From Campylobacterota bacterium (lineage in GTDB: Bacteria > Campylobacterota > Campylobacteria > Campylobacterales > Sulfurovaceae), in assembly GCA_013153345.1 (NCBI GenBank), contig JAADEQ010000010.1:1-7333 (forward strand): a DNA stretch of 7,333 nt, given 5' to 3'. The notes beneath the pieces are model-generated. The model was not told the DNA's origin. It saw only the letters and a program-made list of their open reading frames with translations, and did no database searches. Position 1 is the stretch's first letter. Each line of letters opens with the position of its first letter. The translations under genes and the position numbers were made by a program. This document shows positions 1 through 5,437 of the stretch, in pieces.

Positions 1-1428
1 GTGATTTTATTAAATAAAGATAAAGAGGAGATAAATACTACTTTAACTAATGAGGATGGGAAGTATCAATTTTGTAATTTAGCTCCAGGAGAGTATATTA
101 TTAAAGTAGAAAAACCAGCAGAGTATGACTCTTTTACTCTAAAAGATATAGGAGATGAGACTATTGATAGTGATGTTAATATGGATGGAGAGAGTGATAT
201 TATCTTATTAGAAAGTGCACAGGAGAATAATAATACAGATGCAGGGCTTTATAAAAAAGGGTGTTTGGGAGATTTTGTTTGGGAAGATAGTAATCAAAAT
301 GGGCTTCAAGATGAAGGGGAAGTTGGAGTTGATGGAGTAAGAATATATCTGCTTGATATAAATGGAACAATTTTAAATCAAACAATAAGTAGTAATGGGG
401 GCTATTATGAGTTTTGTGGTTTAGAAGGAGAGTATAAGGTCCGATTTGATTTATCTTCTTTGTCTCAAAAATATCTTATTACTCAACCAAATGTGGGGAG
501 TGATGAGAGTATAGATAGTGATGCAGACCCAATAACTGGTGAGAGCTCTTTTGTGGCTGTAAAGGCAGGGGAGTTTTATAAAGATTTAGATTTAGGAATA
601 TATAAAGCGCCTTCTTATTTGGAGATAAAGAAGTATACTCAAGATAGTAGTGGAGATTTTAAAGATGGGGTTAGTGAGATAGCTGTAGTTACAATAGGTT
701 CAAAAATTATTTGGAGATATGATATTAAAAATTTGGCAAAGGTGACTATTAGTGATATTAAGGTAGTTGATGATAAAGAGGGAGAGGTTGATTGTCCAAA
801 AGATATATTAGAAGGTGCTGAGGAGATGAGCTGTTTTAAAGAAGGAATTGTTAAAGAAGAGAGATATACAAATAGTGCAATTGTTACTGGAAAGATGCCA
901 ACTGGTGAGGAGGTAAGTGATAGTGATAGTAGTGAGTATATTGGAGTTAGAGAGCAAGATGACTCTATTTGTGTAGGGGATTATGTTTGGTATGATGAGA
1001 ATTTAGATGGAATTCAAGATGATAATGAGCCCGGAGTTATTGGAGTTGAGGTAAGACTCTTAAGTATTGGGGGAGAGCTCTTATCGACTACAAAAACTGA
1101 TGATAAAGGAAAATATAAGTTTTGTAATTTAGAGCAAAATAATGATTATATAATAAAGTTTATAGTTCCTAAGAGCTATTTGCCAACTAAGCAAGATATT
1201 GGTAGTGATTTAAAAGATTCAGATGCCAATAGAGAAGGAGAGGTTTTGGTTCAAAATATTACCCAAACAGATTATAGTTTTGATTTGGGTATATATTGTG
1301 AGTGTGATGACTATTTGGTAAATCCTCAAGATTATAAAGAGGTTGAAGCTCCATCAATGAATATATATATGATAGGAGTATTTTTAATAGGAATTGGAAT
1401 CTTATTTAGAAGAAAAGAGGAGAAGTAG
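1..1428 (+). CDS. SdrD-B repeat surface protein, C-terminal part (5' end outside window)
   Basis: Cell-surface protein fragment of 475 residues. The reading frame is open to the left edge, so the GTG at base 1 is probably not the true start and the signal peptide is missing. Residues 1-84 are the end of one SdrD-B (Cna-B-like) beta-sandwich repeat, 88-202 a second and 324-432 a third. The two complete repeats carry the GD(F/Y)VW opening and the acidic loops DSNQNGLQDEGE and DENLDGIQDDNE, which bind calcium in this family. All three carry a GDETIDSD-type acidic motif. Residues 204-317 resemble the DUF11/DUF7507 repeat (CPKDIL...MSC, then NSAIVTGKMPTGEEVSDSDS). Residues 453-469 are hydrophobic and are followed by RRKEEK, giving a membrane anchor or sorting-signal-like tail. 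Structural or adhesive role is inferred from the family; ligand unknown. Base composition matches the neighbours, so there is no sign of recent transfer. Domain assignment is firm, function is not. Confidence 0.88.
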   Translation: MILLNKDKEEINTTLTNEDGKYQFCNLAPGEYIIKVEKPAEYDSFTLKDIGDETIDSDVNMDGESDIILLESAQENNNTDAGLYKKGCLGDFVWEDSNQNGLQDEGEVGVDGVRIYLLDINGTILNQTISSNGGYYEFCGLEGEYKVRFDLSSLSQKYLITQPNVGSDESIDSDADPITGESSFVAVKAGEFYKDLDLGIYKAPSYLEIKKYTQDSSGDFKDGVSEIAVVTIGSKIIWRYDIKNLAKVTISDIKVVDDKEGEVDCPKDILEGAEEMSCFKEGIVKEERYTNSAIVTGKMPTGEEVSDSDSSEYIGVREQDDSICVGDYVWYDENLDGIQDDNEPGVIGVEVRLLSIGGELLSTTKTDDKGKYKFCNLEQNNDYIIKFIVPKSYLPTKQDIGSDLKDSDANREGEVLVQNITQTDYSFDLGIYCECDDYLVNPQDYKEVEAPSMNIYMIGVFLIGIGILFRRKEEK

Positions 1429-1441
1429 ATTTGTTTCTCCT

Positions 1442-1544
1442 TAAATATTAATCTGGGGAAGAAGAGTAAAAAGATTCTCTCCTTATTAAATTTTACAACT
1501 CTTTTGCCCCCTTTAACTACTCTTCTTCCCTTGATTAGTATTTA
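1442..1544 (+). repeat. Long imperfect inverted repeat behind the surface protein gene (possible terminator)
   Basis: Bases 1442-1453 pair with 1533-1544 (12 pairs, one G.U). After a 2x2 mismatch, 1456-1468 pair with 1518-1530 (13 perfect pairs, core GGGAAGAAGAGTA against TACTCTTCTTCCC). The 49-base loop contains a second, weaker copy of the right arm: 1455-1467 can also pair with 1498-1510 with one mismatch and one G.U. The two hairpins are mutually exclusive. It starts 13 bases after the surface gene stop. A T-rich run follows only 13 bases after the right arm (1558-1564), so it is not a textbook intrinsic terminator, although insulating the ribosomal operon is the simplest role. Confidence 0.7.
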
Positions 1545-1557
1545 CACTAAATTTCTA

Positions 1558-1614
1558 TTTTTTTAAACTTTTAAGCTTTTTTTAAAAAAATGTAAAGAGA
1601 TTTTTTATTATAAT
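1558..1614 (+). promoter_or_regulatory. Promoter of the rpmJ-rplQ operon
   Basis: A consensus -10 hexamer TATAAT lies at 1609-1614, which places transcription start near 1620-1622. No TTGACA-like -35 is seen. Instead T-runs at 1558-1564, 1569-1572, 1577-1583 and 1601-1606, with an A-run at 1584-1590, fall at roughly ten-base steps, as described for sigma-70 promoters of Campylobacter and Helicobacter. This is the only strong promoter-like site ahead of the operon. The start site predicted from it coincides with the beginning of the structured leader, which supports both calls. Confidence 0.72.
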
Positions 1615-1620
1615 ATCATC

Positions 1621-1739
1621 CCGCTTGGGACTGCGTGAAGGGTTTTTATATAAAAAGCACCATTTATATAAGAGCCGGTTTAGTTTGACTCACTAAGCCA
1701 CGCAAATAGTAGGTGCAAAATTAATTTAGGAGAACCTTT
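1621..1739 (+). promoter_or_regulatory. Structured 5' leader of the rpmJ operon with candidate pseudoknot and Shine-Dalgarno switch
   Basis: Pairings found by hand. P1: 1632-1636 with 1700-1704 (5 bp). P2: 1641-1654 with 1663-1676 (14 bp, two G.U), loop 1655-1662. P3: 1677-1684 with 1692-1699 (8 bp, one G.U), loop 1685-1691. P2 and P3 abut inside P1, making a three-way junction. The P2 loop segment GCACC (1657-1661) is complementary to GGTGC (1712-1716) beyond P1, which would form a pseudoknot. A competing stem pairs 1638-1647 with 1730-1739 (10 bp, three G.U) and would hide the rpmJ Shine-Dalgarno AGGAGA at 1728-1733. E. coli S4 represses its alpha operon through a pseudoknotted leader, so S4 feedback is the leading hypothesis. 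I do not recognise this as a known Rfam family, and no energies were calculated. Confidence 0.62.
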
Positions 1740-1853
1740 ATGAAGGTAAGACCATCGGTTAAGAAGATGTGTGATGATTGTAAAATCATCAAGCGTAAAG
1801 GCATTGTTAGAGTGATTTGTAAAAATCCTAAGCATAAACAAAGACAAGGATAG
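1740..1853 (+). CDS. rpmJ: 50S ribosomal protein L36
   Basis: A 37-residue protein, the normal size for bacterial L36, beginning [15 protein letters not shown] and ending KHKQRQG. It binds 23S rRNA in the large subunit. Cys11, Cys14, Cys27 and His32 form the complete zinc ribbon, so this is the zinc-binding (C+) paralogue type. The start follows a strong AGGAGA (1728-1733) with a six-base spacer. It is the first gene of the operon, two bases ahead of rpsM, so translation of the two is probably coupled and any control of this start would extend to rpsM. infA, often next to rpmJ in bacteria, is not immediately upstream here. Confidence 0.97.
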   Translation: MKVRPSVKKMCDDCKIIKRKGIVRVICKNPKHKQRQG

Positions 1854-1855
1854 AT

Positions 1856-2218
1856 ATGGCTCGTATTGCAGGTGTTGATTTACCAAAAAATAAGAGAATG
1901 GAGTATGCATTAACTTATATCTATGGAATTGGGTTAACTAGTTCAAGAAAGATACTTGATGCAACAGGGATTAGTTATGATAAGAGAGTTTATGAGTTAA
2001 CTGAAGATGAGGCTGCAAAAATCCGTAAAGAGATTCAAGATAACTATATTGTTGAAGGGGACCTTAGAAAAAAGGTTATGATGGATATTAAAGCCTTAAT
2101 GGATTTAGGAAACTATAGAGGTTTAAGACATAGACGTGGACTTCCAGTTCGTGGTCAAAGAACAAAAACAAATGCGCGCACTAGAAAAGGTAAGCGCAAA
2201 ACTGTTGGTTCAGCTTAA
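1856..2218 (+). CDS. rpsM: 30S ribosomal protein S13
   Basis: S13, 120 residues, full length for the family. It sits in the head of the small subunit, contacts 16S rRNA and forms intersubunit bridges with the large subunit. The N-terminal hallmark [10 protein letters not shown] and the helix-two-turn-helix segment around [14 protein letters not shown] (residues 22-35) are intact. The basic C-terminal tail (about 88-120, with [16 protein letters not shown]) is the part that reaches towards P-site tRNA. Start chosen at the ATG with AAGGA at 1846-1850 inside the end of rpmJ. The two-base gap to rpmJ implies coupled translation. Confidence 0.98.
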   Translation: MARIAGVDLPKNKRMEYALTYIYGIGLTSSRKILDATGISYDKRVYELTEDEAAKIRKEIQDNYIVEGDLRKKVMMDIKALMDLGNYRGLRHRRGLPVRGQRTKTNARTRKGKRKTVGSA

Positions 2219-2235
2219 TTTAGGAGCAAGATAGG

Positions 2236-2613
2236 ATGGCAAAGAAAAAAAAGATTAAAAAGCAAGTTGCAAGAGGAGTTGTTTATATTGCTGCAACTTT
2301 TAATAATACGGTTGTAACTGTTACTGATGAGATGGGAAATGTTTTAGCTTGGAGTAGTGCAGGAAGCCTTGGATTTAAAGGTAGTAAAAAATCGACTCCA
2401 TATGCAGCTCAGCAAGCAGTTGAAGATGCAATGGCAAAGGCTAAAGAGTATGGAGTTAAAGAGGTTGGTATTAAAGTTCAAGGTCCTGGAAGTGGTAGAG
2501 AGACTGCAATTAAGAGTGTTGGTGCAGTAGAAGGTATTCGTGTAATATATTTTAAAGATATTACTCCACTACCACATAATGGATGTCGTCCTCCTAAAAA
2601 GCGTCGTGTATAA
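2236..2613 (+). CDS. rpsK: 30S ribosomal protein S11
   Basis: S11, 125 residues, full length. It lies on the platform of the small subunit near the E site and mRNA exit. Diagnostic segments are visible: [18 protein letters not shown] (residues 15-32), [22 protein letters not shown], the [13 protein letters not shown] motif near residue 77, and the invariant C-terminus [11 protein letters not shown]. Asn115-Gly116 corresponds to the Asn-Gly pair that is converted to isoaspartate in E. coli S11. AGGAG at 2222-2226, nine bases before the ATG, supports the start. It lies 17 bases behind rpsM in the same operon. Confidence 0.98.
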   Translation: MAKKKKIKKQVARGVVYIAATFNNTVVTVTDEMGNVLAWSSAGSLGFKGSKKSTPYAAQQAVEDAMAKAKEYGVKEVGIKVQGPGSGRETAIKSVGAVEGIRVIYFKDITPLPHNGCRPPKKRRV

Positions 2614-2624
2614 GACTAATAAAC

Positions 2625-2630
2625 TATAAT
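2625..2630 (+). promoter_or_regulatory. Possible internal -10 element before rpsD
   Basis: The 42-base gap between rpsK and rpsD contains a perfect TATAAT. A transcript from it would start near 2637 and still carry the rpsD ribosome site AAAAGG (2643-2648). There is no extended -10 TG and no obvious T-tract array upstream, because the upstream DNA is rpsK coding sequence. In so AT-rich a genome the hexamer may be chance. If real, it would allow rpsD-rpoA-rplQ to be made independently of the leader. Confidence 0.25.
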
Positions 2631-2655
2631 AAAATATTTGGCAAAAGGTAGATAA

Positions 2656-3282
2656 ATGGCAAGATATAGAGGTCCAAGAGAAAAACTTGAAAGAAGGCTT
2701 GGTGTTGATTTGGGATTAAAAGGTGAGAGAAGATTAGCTGGAAAGAGTGCACTTGAGAGAAGACCTTATCCTCCTGGTCAACATGGACAGCGTCGTGCAA
2801 AGATTAGTGAATATGGTATGCAGCTTCGTGAGAAGCAAAAAGCTAAATTTATGTATGGAGTTAGTGAAAAGCAGTTTAGAAATCTATTTAGAGAGGCTGC
2901 TAGAAGAGAGGGAAATACAGGAGAGGTTTTAATTCAGCTTCTAGAGCAAAGACTTGATAATGTTGTATATAGACTTGGATTTGCAACAACTAGAGCATTT
3001 GCAAGACAGCTTGTAAACCATGGGCATATTTTAGTTGATGGAAAAAGGGTAAATATTCCTTCATATAGAGTAAAACCTGGTCAAAAGATTGAGGTTAGAG
3101 AAAAGAGCAAAAATAATCCACAAATTCGCCGCTCAATTGAGCTTACAAACCAAACTGGTATTGTTGATTGGGTTGATGTTGATAAAGAAAAATTATTTGG
3201 AATTTTTACAAGAATCCCTGAAAGAGAAGAGGTTAAGATTCCAGTAGAAGAGCGCTTTATCGTTGAGTTATACTCTAAATAA
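2656..3282 (+). CDS. rpsD: 30S ribosomal protein S4
   Basis: S4, 208 residues, a primary 16S rRNA-binding protein that nucleates small-subunit assembly. The N-terminus [16 protein letters not shown] has none of the paired cysteines of zinc-binding S4, so it is the zinc-free type. [10 protein letters not shown] (residues 38-47) and the S4 RNA-binding domain (about 98-160, [44 protein letters not shown]) are typical and uninterrupted. The ribosome site AAAAGG (2643-2648) is seven bases from the ATG. In E. coli S4 is the translational repressor of the alpha operon. Finding rpsD inside this operon behind a structured leader makes it the natural candidate regulator here; that step is inference. 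Confidence 0.98.
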   Translation: MARYRGPREKLERRLGVDLGLKGERRLAGKSALERRPYPPGQHGQRRAKISEYGMQLREKQKAKFMYGVSEKQFRNLFREAARREGNTGEVLIQLLEQRLDNVVYRLGFATTRAFARQLVNHGHILVDGKRVNIPSYRVKPGQKIEVREKSKNNPQIRRSIELTNQTGIVDWVDVDKEKLFGIFTRIPEREEVKIPVEERFIVELYSK

Positions 3283-3300
3283 TAGCTAAAGGCTTAAAGA

Positions 3301-4338
3301 ATGGGAAAAATTAAAGTTGCTCCTTATATTCCTGAAGAAGTGGATATGAAGGAGATTGGAAAGAATAGAGCTGAGATTTCAGCTTGGCCTTTTGAGAGTG
3401 GATTTGCAATTACTCTTGCTCATCCACTAAGGCGTTTAATGCTTGGAAGCTCTATTGGGTATGCTCCAATCTCTTTAAAAATTGATGGTGTGCAGCATGA
3501 ATTTGACTCAATTCGTGGAATGAAAGAGGATATTGCTGTATTTATTATAAATTTAAAAAATATTAGATTTAAAATCAAAGGTGACCTTGATAGAGCAGTT
3601 GTTAGCTATAGTTTTAAGGGTCCTAGAGAGATTACTGCCAAAGATTTAGAGAATGACCAAGTTGAGATATTAAATGATGATTTGCATTTAGCAACTCTTA
3701 ATCAAGATGGAGAGCTAAATTTTACAATTGAAATTGCAAAAGGTATAGGGTATGTTCCAAGTGAGGAGCTAAGAGATAGCATTGATAGTGATGCTATTGT
3801 TTTAGATGCCTTTTTTTCGCCAGTTATTAAGGCAAACTATAAAATAGAGAATGTTTTAGTAGAAGATAATCCAAACTTTGAGAAGATTGTGTTTGATATT
3901 GAAACAGATGGCAGAATCTCTCCAAGAGAGGCATTTGGAAATGCTCTTGAGACTATGAATAAGCAGATGCAAGTCTTTAGCAAGGTTTTTGATTTAGATT
4001 TAGAAGCAACTAGAACAAAAGGTAAGAGTGAGAGTCTATTAAAGACTCTTTTAATTCCAATTGATATGTTAGGACTTAGCACTAGAAGTTATAACTCAAT
4101 GGAGAAGGCTGGAATCAAGTTTCTTGGTGAACTTGTGTTAATGGGTGAGCATGAGATTAAAGCAATTAAGAATCTAGGGAAAAAATCTCTTGATGAGATT
4201 ATGAGTACCCTAGAGCAGTATGGGTTTGGAAAAGATTATCAGTTAGATAGCAAAATTAGAGCTGAGCTTATTGAAAAGATTGAGACTTTAAAAGCTAAAA
4301 ACGAAAAAGAAGAAAAAGGATCGGCTAATGAGGCATAG
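3301..4338 (+). CDS. rpoA: DNA-directed RNA polymerase alpha subunit
   Basis: RpoA, 345 residues. The N-terminal domain (about 20-235) dimerises and holds beta and beta-prime; [16 protein letters not shown] (41-56) matches the conserved assembly motif, with Arg44-Arg45. The C-terminal domain (about 248-315) contains [12 protein letters not shown], whose Arg262 corresponds to E. coli Arg265 for UP-element DNA contact, and [10 protein letters not shown] (291-300). All key residues are present, so A/T-rich upstream DNA at the promoters here could be contacted. A charged, probably helical 30-residue tail (316-345) follows the fold. It starts 18 bases after rpsD with AAAGG at 3288-3292, and its last 11 bases overlap rplQ. 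Confidence 0.98.
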   Translation: MGKIKVAPYIPEEVDMKEIGKNRAEISAWPFESGFAITLAHPLRRLMLGSSIGYAPISLKIDGVQHEFDSIRGMKEDIAVFIINLKNIRFKIKGDLDRAVVSYSFKGPREITAKDLENDQVEILNDDLHLATLNQDGELNFTIEIAKGIGYVPSEELRDSIDSDAIVLDAFFSPVIKANYKIENVLVEDNPNFEKIVFDIETDGRISPREAFGNALETMNKQMQVFSKVFDLDLEATRTKGKSESLLKTLLIPIDMLGLSTRSYNSMEKAGIKFLGELVLMGEHEIKAIKNLGKKSLDEIMSTLEQYGFGKDYQLDSKIRAELIEKIETLKAKNEKEEKGSANEA

Positions 4339-4678
4339 ACATGGATATAGAAAGCTTGGAAGAACTTCTTCTCATAGAGCTGCGCTATTAAAAAATTTAG
4401 CAATAGCTTTGACTAAAGAGGAGAGAATTGAGACAACTCTTCCAAAAGCAAAAGAGCTTAGAAAATATTATGAAAGATTAATTACTAAAGCTAAGAAGGG
4501 TGACTTTAATGCTCATAGAGCTGTTTTTGCAAAGCTTCAATGTAAATATAGTACTAAAAAGTTAGTTGAAGAGATTGCGCCAAGATATAAAGATAGAAAT
4601 GGTGGATATACTAGAATTATAAAGACTAGAATTCGCCGTGGTGATGCTGCAGAGATGGCAATTATTGAAATTGTTTAA
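4328..4678 (+). CDS. rplQ: 50S ribosomal protein L17
   Basis: L17, 116 residues, typical length. It binds 23S rRNA near the peptide exit tunnel. The N-terminal signature [25 protein letters not shown] and the C-terminal [25 protein letters not shown] are intact. Its ATG lies 11 bases inside the end of rpoA, in the +1 frame relative to it. The ribosome site AAGGA (4316-4320) is embedded in the rpoA lysine/glutamate-rich tail. The overlap indicates translational coupling to rpoA. It is the last gene of the operon, and its stop codon is part of the terminator stem. Confidence 0.98.
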   Translation: MRHRHGYRKLGRTSSHRAALLKNLAIALTKEERIETTLPKAKELRKYYERLITKAKKGDFNAHRAVFAKLQCKYSTKKLVEEIAPRYKDRNGGYTRIIKTRIRRGDAAEMAIIEIV

Positions 4679-4702
4679 TTAGACCTTTTTGGTCTAATTT
4701 TC
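4677..4702 (+). terminator. Intrinsic terminator after rplQ
   Basis: A perfect nine-base stem, AATTAGACC (4677-4685) with GGTCTAATT (4691-4699), closes a TTTTT loop. The stem runs straight into TTTT (4698-4701). The first two stem bases are the last two of the rplQ TAA, so a ribosome finishing rplQ would cover the stem. The T-run is short, which may permit some readthrough, but this is the clear end of the ribosomal operon. Confidence 0.82.
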
Positions 4703-4747
4703 CTCCAAAAATTCTTCCTATATATAGATTTTTCCAAAAAGTTAACA

Positions 4748-4813
4748 TTTTTTTAATATTTTTTTATTTTTTTGTATTATTTTTTTAACTTTATTTAAGA
4801 GGTGTGATATAAT
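4748..4813 (+). promoter_or_regulatory. Promoter of the TPR-murE-AEC operon, with phased T-tracts
   Basis: An extended -10, TGATATAAT, lies at 4805-4813, giving a start near 4820. Upstream are T-runs at 4748-4754, 4759-4765, 4767-4773 and 4780-4786 and a TTTATTT run at 4790-4796. Their centres average about 10.5 bases apart, close to one helical turn, which predicts curved DNA. No -35 hexamer is visible, matching the epsilonproteobacterial promoter pattern. The remaining non-coding bases 4820-4867 form an A/T-only leader with two overlapping weak dyads (4819-4834 and 4828-4842) in front of the ribosome site. Confidence 0.7.
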
Positions 4814-4867
4814 ATTGTAATAATTAATATTATTTAATAATAGTTTTGTATGAGAGAAAGGTATCAT

Positions 4868-5437
4868 ATGGATATAGAAAGTCTATTAAATAGTGCAGAG
4901 AGATATTTTTTAAATAAAGAGTATGAGATGGCAATGAGGTTTTACTCTATTGCGCTTGGAGTTGATAGAGATAATACAGAAGCTTATATAGGAGTTATTC
5001 TATCAGATTTTGGAATGGATTATAAAGAGGATGCTCAAGTTTTATACTACTACTATCAGAGTAAAAAGAGTACTACCAAAGAGCCAAAAAAGATGGTTGA
5101 GCAGTTAATTAGCTCTTTTTTATCAGAACTAAACTCCATAAAAGATATATTTGAGCTAATTGATGCTGATATGGCTTTTAATGAAGGGATAGAGTATGAG
5201 GATTTTTTGAGTATAGTAGAGGAGAAGTCAAATTTTAAAGAGGCGTTTGAGGATGCAATATTCTCTACTAAAGTTATTATCTCTCAAAAGTGGCAATTTA
5301 TAGATTTTATTAAAAAATTAACGGAGAATGGTTACTACTCAGTTGCTCTAGATTATCTAGAGGCTCATGCTCCTTTATATGAGAATGACCAAGAGATTTT
5401 GAAGCTTTACTCTTTGCTTCCAAAGGGTAAAGTATAA
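4868..5437 (+). CDS. TPR-like protein of unknown function upstream of murE
   Basis: A 189-residue, acidic, apparently all-helical soluble protein with no signal peptide or membrane segment. Residues 4-38 (LLNSAERYFLNKEYEMAMRFYSIALGVDRDNTEAY) fit a tetratricopeptide repeat, including the A..Y pattern and the acidic turn. Residues 141-185 form a second weaker helix pair. TPRs usually mediate protein contacts; no enzyme motif is seen. The start at 4868 is preferred over an in-frame ATG at 4850 because AAAGG (4857-4861) sits six bases before 4868, whereas nothing suitable precedes 4850. Its stop overlaps the murE start by one base. From memory, other Campylobacterota also carry an uncharacterised gene just before murE, which would suggest a cell-wall link; this was not checked. 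Confidence 0.85.
   Translation: MDIESLLNSAERYFLNKEYEMAMRFYSIALGVDRDNTEAYIGVILSDFGMDYKEDAQVLYYYYQSKKSTTKEPKKMVEQLISSFLSELNSIKDIFELIDADMAFNEGIEYEDFLSIVEEKSNFKEAFEDAIFSTKVIISQKWQFIDFIKKLTENGYYSVALDYLEAHAPLYENDQEILKLYSLLPKGKV

Noticed and set aside
1..3. GTG at base 1 as the real start of the surface protein
   Set aside because: The frame is open to the window edge, the sequence begins in the middle of an SdrD-B repeat and there is no signal peptide.
200..385. Open frame on the - strand within the surface protein gene
   Set aside because: It lies wholly inside a convincing + strand repeat protein, has no ribosome site signal and its product looks like antisense translation.
1680..1910. Open frame on the - strand across the leader, rpmJ and rpsM start
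   Set aside because: It is antisense to two certain ribosomal protein genes and has no recognisable domain.
2747..2932. Second + frame inside rpsD
   Set aside because: It is a shadow of the S4 coding sequence without its own ribosome site.
3837..4082. Open frame on the - strand inside rpoA
   Set aside because: It is antisense to an intact rpoA and unsupported by any motif.
4819..4842. AT-only dyads in the leader of the TPR-like gene as an operator
   Set aside because: AATAAT/ATTATT-type arms are expected by chance in such AT-rich DNA and match no operator that I recognise.
4850..4867. Upstream in-frame ATG that would add MRERYH to the TPR-like protein
   Set aside because: The AAAGG that would serve as ribosome site lies downstream of this ATG and is correctly spaced for 4868 instead.
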